Both the position numbers and the translations under genes were made by a program. A DNA stretch of 64,000 bases from Bacillota bacterium (GTDB lineage: Bacteria; Bacillota; SHA-98; Ch115; JABLXJ01), in assembly GCA_013178125.1 (NCBI GenBank), contig JABLXJ010000014.1, positions 1 to 64,000 of the forward strand, given 5' to 3'. This document shows, one piece after another, positions 26,046-35,431 of this stretch (positions are counted from its first letter, which is position 1; every line of letters begins with the position of its first letter). Under the pieces are notes generated by a model. That model worked only from the letters and a program-made list of their open reading frames with translations. It ran no database searches and was not told where the DNA came from.

Positions 26046-29000
26046 CTACTGCAACAGAAAAGTGCATATCTCGTGCTTAGCCAGGTGGAATCTGAGGGTA
26101 CCTCCCTCGAGCTTTATCCCACTCCCGGGACTGGCCATGGTCGCCGGAACTGGCCGCTCGATGATGTCCAGCTCTGTAACCTTTGAAACATTAAATCCGA
26201 ACAAAACCTCAACATCCGCCTCGCGGCCTTCACTCTCATAGACCCGGATTACCAGGCCATTATCATCCTCGGCCCGCTTAAAAGCGGATATCATCGCATT
26301 ACCGGGGTTCACCCGCACGAATGACCTGGACTCCGGGAGACTCATAACCTCAGGGCATGCGGGGCACGCCTCAGCGGTCTCCGAAGTCTTGGTAGCATCC
26401 AACGACTCCCCGGCAAGTTCCCCGGCTACCCCAGTTAGGGGAAGCGCCAGGAGGGGGCGATTAACCTCTTCGCCGCGGCGCGGAGTCCCGGCCTCGCGCC
26501 AATCGCCCTCATGCGGGTAGATCGAATACACAAATCGGTGCAGCCCCTGGTCGGGGTGGGGATCAGGCTCGTAGCTCGTGCGTAAGAGCGTAATGCGCAT
26601 GGTGTTACCCGATACATCGAAACCGTACTTGCTATCGTTTAGGAGGCTAACTCCATATTCATCGTTAGAGAGATCCACCCAGCGCAGGGCGGGCACCTCA
26701 CGCCCATCGGCAGGGCGCTCTATATACCCATATGGTATCTCAAAGGTTGCCCTGGCACCTGGAATGTCCGGCGTAAAGGCGGCTTTGAGCATGGGGGCAT
26801 CCTTATCAGGCCCGGATTCCTCCCGCCAGTCGATCTCCGTTACGAAATCTACCCGCTTGATGCCACGATAGATGGTGATCTCCTGCGAGATAGTGGAATG
26901 TCCTACATGGTGGGTGACCCTTATCGCCCCGCGAACCGGGCCCGCCTCCACCAGCTCTACCTGAGCTCCCCGGATCAGGTTTTCGACCCGGCTGATTCCC
27001 CCGATAATCCAGGCCGACATGTCGTGGGGCACTTCGTAGAGCACCTGCAGGAGGTTGTTATACACGGGCTGGACATGAGGCTGGCGCTCCTTCGTCATAG
27101 CCATGCGCCTTGCAGCCTTGTCATACACCTCCGTAAGGCAGCCGGAGTCAGGGTCTACCTTTAAGCTGAGATATTCATTCTCCAGGCGCCAGTCCTGTGC
27201 CGAGGCGAGAACCCCGGCTTCAGGACCCGCATCTCTAACATCCCTACCCTCCCGCTCCAAACCCCAACTACAATCCCCACAGCCATCTCCATCTCCATAT
27301 CCATACCCATGTCCCTCTCCATGTCCCTCTCCATCTCCGTTGCACAGGTAAAAGACTTTATACCCAAGGGATGGCACACCGGGCGCGACGAAGATGAGCT
27401 TATCCCCGGCAAGCTGCACAGGGTGTGGGGTCCCGTCCGCCTCCTTTATCACCGGCTTTTCCGGCAACTCGAGGCCTGCGGTGGGCAATGTCACTACGTC
27501 CGTGCGGTCCCACCCGAGCGAATTAAAGACTACTATGGGGACACCGGCTACACCCTTGGGCACACCTTTGCCAGGTATGTCTTTGGCTATGTCCAGGAGC
27601 GCCTGGCGAATGACCGCCGAGGCATATTCCTCGGCGCTCCGGGCGAGGCGGTCCGAATACCTGTAAGATGGCCCGATGGCGCTGCCGTCCAGTATATCGT
27701 GGAATTGGTTGAAAAGGGTGATGTCCCAGGCCTTCCAGAGCAGGTCATAGGGGTATGAAGACCCCATGAGGGAGGATATGGCAGCAAAGGTTTCGGCATC
27801 TAACAGGAGGTTCTCGCACCTCCGGTTGTGTCGCTTGATGTCTGCGTGGGTGGTATAGCAGCCATCGAAGACAAAATTGAGCTCATCCCGGACTACCGGA
27901 AGCTCGGGGTTCTCCTTCGCTACAGCATCGAAGAAATCCACCGCGCGGGATAGCTTAACATGTGGAAATCCCGGTTCTCCATCGAGGGCCTTTGCCTTGG
28001 CGATCTCCGCCCTGGTTGGGCCGCCGCCGTGATCCCCGACGCCATAAACGATCAGGCTATCTTTGACTCCGACCTCCTCCTTGAGCATCAGGGCGCGACC
28101 TATAAGCTCCGCGGGGTCTGCCACATTGTTATATGTGTTCGGCTCGTTGAATGCCATCACCCGGGAGCCGTCGGGCCCTTCCCACCAGTAGAGTGGGATA
28201 CCCTTGCCCGCCCGCATGTGGTAGTAATAGTCAATCCCTGTTTTCTTGAGTATCTGGGGCAGGGTCCAGGGGTGTCCGAAGGTATCCGGCTCCCAGCAGA
28301 TCCTCGGCTCCACCCCGAACTTATTCATGAGATAGCGCTTTGAATAGAGAAGGTGGCGTGCGATGGACTCCCCCCTGGCCATATTGAGGTCGCCCTCAAC
28401 CCAGGTGGAGGCCGTCACCTCCCACTGGCCCGAACGGATCTTCTCTTGTATCCTCTCAAAGAGATGCGGGAATTTCTCCTCAGCCGTCTTATACAGGAAG
28501 GCCTGGCTCTGAGAGAAGCGGAAGTCGGGGATATCATCCATGATCCTGGTAACTGTCTCAAAATCCCTGCGCACCACATCGAGTGTATCCTCCCATGGCC
28601 AGAGCCAGTTCATATCGATGTGAGCGTGGCCGACCATATGTATGGTATATGATTTCGCCAGGCCCTGCTTTTCCTTGAGGATCTCCCGGGCCTGCCGGAG
28701 GCTTAATCGCACACGCTCCCAGTCCCTCTTGTAAAGTGCGTCCAGGTCAACAGCATCAGCTGCCCGCCCGGCCACACCGGAGCGCCCTTCAAGAGTAGAA
28801 CGCCCTTCAAGGACGGAGACGAAACGCAGCGCCTCGATTGTGGCCTCGAGCTCAAAGATGAGATCTTCCACCGCGCTGTATTCAACCACCATCGCCGGGA
28901 CCGCTGCCAGCCCCTCCTTGGAAAACGCATGAATGGCTACGACGAACCTGTCCCCCGGCTTGACCGATTTTGAAAGCATAAGCTTCGGCCCGCGGAGATC

Positions 29001-29342
29001 CGCCCAGTATGGAGCGAAGAAGATACGTTTCCCGTTCACGTAGACCTCGGTGCCTATAAACATTACGAAAGAGGATAGCTCAGCCACGCTACCTGTGACA
29101 TCTATCCCCTCCACACCCGGGGGGACCAGTATCTCCCGTCGAAACCAGGCCTCGCCCCTTCGCGCATCCCAGGAATGGGGCAAGTTTACCTCCTGCCAGC
29201 CCGAGTCATCAAAATCCATATCCGGCGCCTTGCGAGCAGGCCCCTGGAAATATCGGCAGGGATTTGTCCCGCGATAGCCCTTCAAGTCATTCAAAACCTC
29301 GCTAACGGCCCGGTAGACTTCTTCCACCATTTTTGTGCTCAC
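26046..29342 (-). CDS. GH38 alpha-mannosidase
   Basis: This 1098-aa retaining alpha-mannosidase has the zinc-binding HIDMNWLWPWEDT (near residue 240), the nucleophile Asp in ICWEPDTFGHPWTLPQIL (near residue 350), the HGGGPTRAEI loop and C-terminal GH38 beta domains. With no signal peptide it should cleave imported mannosides in the cytoplasm, using Zn2+. A low-complexity GDGEGHGEGHGYGYGDGDG insert (DNA 27282-27340) interrupts the linker between catalytic and C-terminal regions. A GTG start at 29342 is assumed. It pairs with the second GH38 gene and the URO-D-like gene just upstream. Confidence 0.92.
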   Translation of the reverse strand: MSTKMVEEVYRAVSEVLNDLKGYRGTNPCRYFQGPARKAPDMDFDDSGWQEVNLPHSWDARRGEAWFRREILVPPGVEGIDVTGSVAELSSFVMFIGTEVYVNGKRIFFAPYWADLRGPKLMLSKSVKPGDRFVVAIHAFSKEGLAAVPAMVVEYSAVEDLIFELEATIEALRFVSVLEGRSTLEGRSGVAGRAADAVDLDALYKRDWERVRLSLRQAREILKEKQGLAKSYTIHMVGHAHIDMNWLWPWEDTLDVVRRDFETVTRIMDDIPDFRFSQSQAFLYKTAEEKFPHLFERIQEKIRSGQWEVTASTWVEGDLNMARGESIARHLLYSKRYLMNKFGVEPRICWEPDTFGHPWTLPQILKKTGIDYYYHMRAGKGIPLYWWEGPDGSRVMAFNEPNTYNNVADPAELIGRALMLKEEVGVKDSLIVYGVGDHGGGPTRAEIAKAKALDGEPGFPHVKLSRAVDFFDAVAKENPELPVVRDELNFVFDGCYTTHADIKRHNRRCENLLLDAETFAAISSLMGSSYPYDLLWKAWDITLFNQFHDILDGSAIGPSYRYSDRLARSAEEYASAVIRQALLDIAKDIPGKGVPKGVAGVPIVVFNSLGWDRTDVVTLPTAGLELPEKPVIKEADGTPHPVQLAGDKLIFVAPGVPSLGYKVFYLCNGDGEGHGEGHGYGYGDGDGCGDCSWGLEREGRDVRDAGPEAGVLASAQDWRLENEYLSLKVDPDSGCLTEVYDKAARRMAMTKERQPHVQPVYNNLLQVLYEVPHDMSAWIIGGISRVENLIRGAQVELVEAGPVRGAIRVTHHVGHSTISQEITIYRGIKRVDFVTEIDWREESGPDKDAPMLKAAFTPDIPGARATFEIPYGYIERPADGREVPALRWVDLSNDEYGVSLLNDSKYGFDVSGNTMRITLLRTSYEPDPHPDQGLHRFVYSIYPHEGDWREAGTPRRGEEVNRPLLALPLTGVAGELAGESLDATKTSETAEACPACPEVMSLPESRSFVRVNPGNAMISAFKRAEDDNGLVIRVYESEGREADVEVLFGFNVSKVTELDIIERPVPATMASPGSGIKLEGGTLRFHLAKHEICTFLLQ
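27282..27340. repeat. Hexamer-type repeat inside the GH38 gene
   Basis: CCATCTCCATATCCATACCC and similar 6-bp units (CCATNT / CCCTCT) recur about nine times within the reading frame and encode alternating Gly with Asp, Glu, His and Tyr. The frame is preserved because the unit is a multiple of three. Confidence 0.8.
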
Positions 29343-29554
29343 TTTTAACCCTACCCCCTCGTACCCCTAGGAGATTGCTCGAAAACCTTCACAGCCTTCA
29401 TATGTTGTAGCCATCCTTAGGAATTGTCCCAAATATATTGTGGGATGTAGCCCCTTCGATAGGGTTTCCGAGCATATTCCTAGGCAGCTTTGCGCCGGAC
29501 CTGTATGTCGCTATGTTTTATCAAGGGCGCCTCAAAAACGACCTCAAAAACGAG

Positions 29555-30685
29555 TTATTGGGATTCATTCACAACCTCCCCCACCAGCCGCACCCTTTCG
29601 ATATCCCCATCCGGGGGAATTTCATCTGATATCCCCAACACAAGGCGCGGGTGAAATAATTTTACGACCTTCTTTGCACATTCAACAAGCGTCTCTATTG
29701 GATACGACGGGAGAAAATATACAGCCGGAATCCCGTCAAGGAGCACCATATCTCCCAGCGCCTCCTTGATCTCCTCCAACGTTACATCCCCTTGCGGCAA
29801 CGGGGTTGCGGCCTCGATCCCGTCCCACGGGCAATCGCGCAGGTACGGCAGGAGGGGCTTCATCGCTCCGTCCACATGGATATGAACGAATTTGCCCGCC
29901 GCATGTAACTGCTCAGTACGTGCGCGATAGTAAGGTATGAGGCGTTCGCGCCATATCACCGGCGAATCCATATATGCGTCGATATTTTCTCCAAGGTTCA
30001 GTATATCCGTGGGGCACTTGCAAAGAATATCATACATGGCATCATCCGCCCTGCTCGCTACTTCTATGTAACGCTTTATGACCCCGGGGTAGTCATGCAG
30101 CATGTAGATCGCTCGCTCAAATCCTACATGGTTGATAAACAACCCCTGAATGGGTGAACGGCGAAAATAGAATTGCGGCGCACCGCGTTTGCCGACGCGT
30201 TCCACGTCCTGCTCATAGGCTTCCTGATCCCAATACCATTCTTCGTCCTGGAGGATGAATTCCAGCACCCGGAAGTCCTCTGGCCGCTTGATCTTGTATT
30301 CGACGTTGTAAGAGGAAATCTTCCATTCATCAAAATGCAAGACCTCGGTCAGGGTCCCGACAGGGGTCTCCCAAATATACCTGAGGTTTCTTTCATCCTC
30401 CAGCCTGCTGGTGACCTTTACTTTGCTGTACCGCACGCCCAACCCGTTGCAAAAGTAACGAACGGATGCGTGGCAATAGTCGTAGACATCAAGCAGGTCG
30501 GCGTCGCGCAGGTGCGGCGGCAGGGTGCCTCGCTTTTTGTTTACATTGTACCAAAACTCAAGCCTCGGTTGCCAGACCACCCCGCCCGGGTCTTCCCCTC
30601 GGAACACCGCCAGATTCATATCACGAAAGCTGCGGTCTTGATTTGTCCTGTCTCCTTGATTTACCCTATCTCCCTGATTTGTCAT
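29555..30685 (-). CDS. Uroporphyrinogen-decarboxylase-superfamily protein in the mannosidase cluster
   Basis: The 376-aa product has the URO-D-like barrel (GVVWQPRLEFWYNVNKKRG near the N-terminus, HDYPGVIKRYIEVASRADDA, TDILNLGENIDAYMDSP, VLLDGIPAVYFLP). The zinc motif position reads KFVHIHVDGAMKPL, with a second His in place of Cys. The N-terminus repeats NQGDR/NQGDR/NQDR, created by an 18-bp tandem duplication. GAGAGGG before the ATG at 30685 decides the start. It lies between two GH38 genes on the same strand; its role with mannosides is unknown. Confidence 0.7.
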   Translation of the reverse strand: MTNQGDRVNQGDRTNQDRSFRDMNLAVFRGEDPGGVVWQPRLEFWYNVNKKRGTLPPHLRDADLLDVYDYCHASVRYFCNGLGVRYSKVKVTSRLEDERNLRYIWETPVGTLTEVLHFDEWKISSYNVEYKIKRPEDFRVLEFILQDEEWYWDQEAYEQDVERVGKRGAPQFYFRRSPIQGLFINHVGFERAIYMLHDYPGVIKRYIEVASRADDAMYDILCKCPTDILNLGENIDAYMDSPVIWRERLIPYYRARTEQLHAAGKFVHIHVDGAMKPLLPYLRDCPWDGIEAATPLPQGDVTLEEIKEALGDMVLLDGIPAVYFLPSYPIETLVECAKKVVKLFHPRLVLGISDEIPPDGDIERVRLVGEVVNESQ

Positions 30686-30832
30686 GTATACCCTCTCTCC
30701 CTGAGCTGCTATATCAATCCATATAGCACCTGAGCCCACCTGACGGTGACATCTATGCTACGGTCTTGCCGGCCTACCTTATCATGGCAACTTTTTTACC
30801 GGTCTCACGTGTTCACCGGCTGGGGGTGGCAA

Positions 30833-33800
30833 TTATATTACCACCCCGCACTCTACCATGAACGTCCTGATCTCATAGGGTTTGATGAAGAATTTGAGTT
30901 TGTTGCCGCTGAACTCCACAGGCGCCTCTTCCCGCTCCATCAGGTTGCACTCTCGTGCAGCCTTGATGGGGAATCCGAAGCTCAGGGTCACTGGACCGCG
31001 CCTGTTGCCATACTCGTAGACCCTCACTACCGTGGCCTCACCGTCCTCGGCCTTCTTTACCGTCTCCACGATTACATTGGGCGCATCCACCCTGATAAAC
31101 GAGAAGCTATCGGGAAGGAGGTTATCGCTCTCACCCTGGCCCTCCCCGCTCTGGTTCCCGTTCAAGACAGCGACGCCCCTCAAAGGATAGTTGAGGCTAT
31201 AGCCCTCCCTGACCGTCCCACCCTGGTACCAATCCCCAGGATGGGGGTAGAGGCTGTAGGTGAAGGTGTGATGGCACTTATCCGCCAGCGGATCGGGTGC
31301 GATTGCGGACTTGATGAGGGTTAGCCTCATCACATTATCCTTTATGTCATGGCCGTACTTGCAATCATTGAGGAGGGAGACGCCGTAACCGCCCTCTGAA
31401 AGGTCGGCCCACTTGTGCCCGCAGGTCTCAAAGCGCGCATAGTCCCAGCTTGTGTTCCAGTGGGTCGGGCGCTCCACGTTTCCAAACTGGATCTCATAAG
31501 TCGCCTTTGTAGAACGAACATCCACCGGGAATGCGACCTTGAGGAGGAGCTGGCGCTCCCTCCAATCAACCTCGGTCCTGAAATCTACCCTGGGGATGGC
31601 CCGGTAGATGGCGAGTCGTTGGGTTATGATGGAATTCATAAACCTCCAGACGAGCTTCAGCACACCCCGCTCCGGGCCGGCCTCCTCCACGGTCGCCTCC
31701 ACCAGGTCGGTGACCTCCCACATCTTATCCCTGTAGAAGATGTCGATATCCCATGCATCATGCCGTAGAGGCTTATCCTCGAAAACCTGGATGATGTTTG
31801 CCCGGGCGCCCGGCGCCAGGACCTCCCTCCCCTTAAGCTTATCCCAGATGGATGTTATCTGCCCCGCAGGGTTGAGGGAGATGATGAAAAACCTATTTTC
31901 CAATCGCGCAGGGGCAATACTGATCTCACCTGATGCGAGAGGCTCTGACTCTCCTCCATTCAGGCCCACAGGCTCCCCTTCCTCGAGGTAGACCGCCTTA
32001 TACCCGAAAGCCGGGACATTTTCAACATAAAGAAGAAGCTCCTTCTGCGCCTCTACGACCTGGCTCGCAACCGGCCGTCCACCTGCGTCCACAAAGCGCT
32101 TCCCCTCAAAGGCAGGGTCCCACGGGACGATCACCACATCCGACCGCTCCCAGGAGAGGGAGTTGAATACAACTATCGCCTCCCTCTTCTTCAGGCTCAT
32201 ATTTGCCACAAGGTGCCCAAGCGCCCCCTCCAGGACCCGGTTCGCCAGCATTGCGACCTCCTCGTAATCCCTTGCACAATCCTCGTAAACCTCACGTATT
32301 GAGGACCCTGGGAGTATGTCATGGAATTGATTCAAAAGTATGAGCTCCCACCCGCGGTTTATATCCTCCTGCGGGTAGATAAATCCACGCCCGAAGGCCT
32401 TTGCCAGGCATGAAAACCCTTCCGCATCGTGGTAGAGAATCTCGGATAGCCTGTTTGCCCTCTTGTTGTGGGCTTGAGACGTATAGGTCCCCCGGTGGTA
32501 TTCAAGGTAAAGCTCCCCATCCCACACCGGTAGTCGCGGGTGATCCTTGACCTTCTCTGCAAGCCGTTCGAAGAAGGGCTCCGCCTTACCTACCTCCGCC
32601 CTCGGAATCCCTGGCACGTCCTTGAGGCGCCTCGCCATCTCCAGCATCGTGCGGGTTGGCCCGCCTCCACCGTCTCCAAAGCCGAAGGATAAGAGGAGCT
32701 CGTCGTTTATCTCCTTTTGCCGGTAGTTATCCCAAATGCCCTTCAATGTAGCAGGTGTGATTTCGCCGTTATATGTAAAGAACCACCAGTTCTCGTCACC
32801 GCCATGCGGTGTGGTGATGAAGTGCGTCAGGACCTCTGTGCCATCCATGCCCCGCCACATGAAGGTATCGTATTCAGGCCGGTTGTATTGATTCCAGCTG
32901 ATCTTCGTGGTCATGAAGTATTCAAGCCCGCTCTTCTTGATTATCTGCGGGAGGGCCCAGCTATACCCGAATACATCAGGAAGCCACAGCACCTTGCACT
33001 CCCTCCCGAACTCCTGCCGGAAGAACCTGGTCCCAAACAGGAGCTGGCGCACCAGCGACTCGCCCGAGGTGACGTTGCAATCGGCCTCGACCCACATGCC
33101 TCCTTCGGGCTCCCACTGCCCTGAGGCTACCTTCTCCCTTATCCGGGCGTAGATCTCAGGGTGGTCCTCCTTGATGAACTTATAGAGCTGGGGCTGGGAC
33201 TGGATGAAACAATACTCCGGATAGAGTTCCATAAGGTGAGTCGCGGTCGAGAAGGTGCGCGAACACTTCTCGCGGGTGTGCCGGAGGGGCCATAGCCACG
33301 CTACATCGATGTGTGAGTGGCCCACGCAGGTAACCCTGGGCTTGATGCCGCCCCTGGGGAGCCTGGCCATGGCGGAGTCAAGGCGTCTCCTCGCCTCCCT
33401 GATAGATTCATAGAATGCATCTGACCCAGGCTCGCGCCAGTCGATGTAGCCTACTGCATCGTCCAGGATATTGAGAAGGGCTATCCCATCAGGTGAATCC
33501 GGCCCGAGCACCCCCACCGCCTCGATCCCCGCCTTGAGTGAATAGTAGAGGCTGTCAGCGTCCCGGTCGATCAAGACTAGCTCCGCAGCCTCAAAGACAT
33601 GCTCCGCTTCCTGCATCCCGCTCGTGGCCTTGATGGCTATAACGAGGCGCGGCGCGGCCTCATCTGTGGCACCTCCGGTCGCCGTAGTCCCTGCAGTCCC
33701 TGCAGTAACCGTGGTAGCCGTAGCTACCGTAGCTGCCGTAGTAGCAGTGGTAACCATGGTCGCGTTAGCTCCGGTAGTCACGTCAGCCCCCGTACCGCCC

Positions 33801-34351
33801 GCCATGGTGTTGACCATGGCTGGGGTAAGGATGACCTCTGTGTGGTTCCTGTCGATCCCGCAAATCGGCCGGCCGTTTATATACAGCAACCCCTCGGGCC
33901 CGCTCAGGTGGGCATTTTCACCGCTAAAGAGGCGGAGGTGCAACGCGAGAAGCCTCCTACCTCCATCATCGCGCCTGCGCCGCTCATCCTCATGCCTGAC
34001 CCCATCATCCCCGGGCCTATACCCATTTCCATTTGGGCTATCAAAGCCCCCGGATTCGCCCTCAAATTCAGAATACGCCCACTCAGGAGGTATCTCCACC
34101 TCCCCCCGAAACCACATTGTCACATCCCGGCCGCCCCACCGGCTGCCGATTTCAAAGCTATCCCAGGCTGAATCATCATAGCCCACGCGACTTGCGCCCT
34201 CGGGGTCCCCTTCAATGCAACGCAAATTCGTTACCGGCCTGCGTGCGCTGTAGATGAAGCTGCCGAGCTCAGCCACGCGCCCCTGAATTTTCTCCCCGGT
34301 AAAATACATGGATTTAGCTACAGATAAATCCCCAGTAGACATCCCCAGCAT
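30833..34351 (-). CDS. GH38 alpha-mannosidase with long low-complexity insert
   Basis: This 1172-aa enzyme has HIDVAWLWPLRHTREKCSRT (zinc site, near residue 345), VLWLPDVFGYSWALPQI (nucleophile Asp, near residue 458) and FGFGDGGGGPTRTM. It resembles the large cytoplasmic GH38 mannosidases and should remove mannose from imported oligosaccharides. AGGAGG five bases before the ATG at 34351 sets the start. A Thr/Ala/Gly/Val-rich insert of about 40 residues (DNA 33681-33800) interrupts the N-terminal beta domain, and a KHDE-poor Arg/Asp-rich stretch precedes it. The second GH38 gene in this cluster is quite divergent from it, so the two may differ in linkage preference. Confidence 0.92.
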   Translation of the reverse strand: MLGMSTGDLSVAKSMYFTGEKIQGRVAELGSFIYSARRPVTNLRCIEGDPEGASRVGYDDSAWDSFEIGSRWGGRDVTMWFRGEVEIPPEWAYSEFEGESGGFDSPNGNGYRPGDDGVRHEDERRRRDDGGRRLLALHLRLFSGENAHLSGPEGLLYINGRPICGIDRNHTEVILTPAMVNTMAGGTGADVTTGANATMVTTATTAATVATATTVTAGTAGTTATGGATDEAAPRLVIAIKATSGMQEAEHVFEAAELVLIDRDADSLYYSLKAGIEAVGVLGPDSPDGIALLNILDDAVGYIDWREPGSDAFYESIREARRRLDSAMARLPRGGIKPRVTCVGHSHIDVAWLWPLRHTREKCSRTFSTATHLMELYPEYCFIQSQPQLYKFIKEDHPEIYARIREKVASGQWEPEGGMWVEADCNVTSGESLVRQLLFGTRFFRQEFGRECKVLWLPDVFGYSWALPQIIKKSGLEYFMTTKISWNQYNRPEYDTFMWRGMDGTEVLTHFITTPHGGDENWWFFTYNGEITPATLKGIWDNYRQKEINDELLLSFGFGDGGGGPTRTMLEMARRLKDVPGIPRAEVGKAEPFFERLAEKVKDHPRLPVWDGELYLEYHRGTYTSQAHNKRANRLSEILYHDAEGFSCLAKAFGRGFIYPQEDINRGWELILLNQFHDILPGSSIREVYEDCARDYEEVAMLANRVLEGALGHLVANMSLKKREAIVVFNSLSWERSDVVIVPWDPAFEGKRFVDAGGRPVASQVVEAQKELLLYVENVPAFGYKAVYLEEGEPVGLNGGESEPLASGEISIAPARLENRFFIISLNPAGQITSIWDKLKGREVLAPGARANIIQVFEDKPLRHDAWDIDIFYRDKMWEVTDLVEATVEEAGPERGVLKLVWRFMNSIITQRLAIYRAIPRVDFRTEVDWRERQLLLKVAFPVDVRSTKATYEIQFGNVERPTHWNTSWDYARFETCGHKWADLSEGGYGVSLLNDCKYGHDIKDNVMRLTLIKSAIAPDPLADKCHHTFTYSLYPHPGDWYQGGTVREGYSLNYPLRGVAVLNGNQSGEGQGESDNLLPDSFSFIRVDAPNVIVETVKKAEDGEATVVRVYEYGNRRGPVTLSFGFPIKAARECNLMEREEAPVEFSGNKLKFFIKPYEIRTFMVECGVVI
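33681..33800. repeat. Hexamer-type repeat expansion inside the second GH38 gene
   Basis: Units related to GTAGCC/GTAACC/GCAGTC recur across about 120 bases and encode runs of Thr, Ala, Val and Gly. The reading frame remains open. Comparable inserts are in the other GH38 gene and in hypF. Confidence 0.8.
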
Positions 34352-34544
34352 CATGTCCTCCTTGCAGCATTCTTGCAGCATTCTATAATCGCAATACCAT
34401 TATTCTAATCTCTCTAACTTTGCCCAGGTTTGGTGGCTGAAAACCGCCTCATTTCATTACCACAATGGCGGACAGGTTCCCATACCAGCTATCCCTGCTT
34501 CAACTCGTATTCGCCTCGCCTCAGCGCTTATTCAATTACTGCCC

Positions 34545-35429
34545 TTATTTCAACTGCTGGCCAAAAAGTCCTGCCACAAACCAATTCTGGAATAAAAGGA
34601 ATAGAACCACCGGGGGGATCAAGGCGAGGATCCCGAGGGCACATAGGCCTCCCCAGTAAGTTCCCCACACGCCTAAGAATGATAGCACCCCCTGAGGCAA
34701 GACCCGGTGGGTTGGGGAGGAGGTAAGGGCGAAGGCATACATATAGTTGTTCCATGAATTGATGAAGATAAATATGATCACCGCGACAAGACCGGGGGCC
34801 ATCATGGGGACAGCCACCCGCCACAGGACCTGAAACCGGGAGCACCCGTCAATCAGCGCAGCCTCTTCGATCTCGTAGGGGTTGGCCAGGATGAAATTTC
34901 GCAACATCCAAATAGCAAAGGGCATATTGAAAACGGTATTGGCGATGATAACGGCCAGATAGGTATCGTACAGCCTCAGGCGGTTCATGTAGGCGATAAG
35001 GGGAACCAGGATCGCCACCGCCGGGAGCAGGGGCAACACCAGGAATAAGATTCCAAACTGGCGTCCCGGGAATTTGAAGCGTGCCAGGGCATAGGCTGCT
35101 AGCAGGGCTACAGGTGCAGCTATGGCAATCGTCCCTGCCGTAATAGCCAGGCTATTACGGAGGTATATATAGAGTTCGGGGCGCTGGAAGAGCGCCCGGT
35201 AGTGCTCAATCGTAAACTGAGAAGGAATGAGTCCGGAATCATATCGGGGGGCAAATGACGTCCGCACCCCCCATAGTATAGGGAACAGGCAGAAAAGCGC
35301 GATCCCGAAAAAAGCAATCCACGTAAGGATATTTTGTATGTCTTTCCAGGTCTCCCTCCAGATAGTCCTCCTACCTTGCCTTCCCTGTTGACCTGATATG
35401 CTGCCATTCTCCGCCTGCATTAAGCCCAT
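34545..35429 (-). CDS. Carbohydrate ABC transporter permease (MalG-like)
   Basis: The 294-aa membrane protein has the MalG-type segments and EAA loop (EIEEAALIDGCSRFQVLWRVAVP). GAAGGAG before the second ATG (35429) favours that start. It follows the partner permease directly and, with the binding protein, forms a CUT1 importer whose ATPase is not encoded here. It lies downstream of the GntR/LacI regulator and next to the mannosidases, so mannosides or related oligosaccharides are likely substrates. Confidence 0.92.
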   Translation of the reverse strand: MGLMQAENGSISGQQGRQGRRTIWRETWKDIQNILTWIAFFGIALFCLFPILWGVRTSFAPRYDSGLIPSQFTIEHYRALFQRPELYIYLRNSLAITAGTIAIAAPVALLAAYALARFKFPGRQFGILFLVLPLLPAVAILVPLIAYMNRLRLYDTYLAVIIANTVFNMPFAIWMLRNFILANPYEIEEAALIDGCSRFQVLWRVAVPMMAPGLVAVIIFIFINSWNNYMYAFALTSSPTHRVLPQGVLSFLGVWGTYWGGLCALGILALIPPVVLFLLFQNWFVAGLFGQQLK

Positions 35430-35431
35430 AC

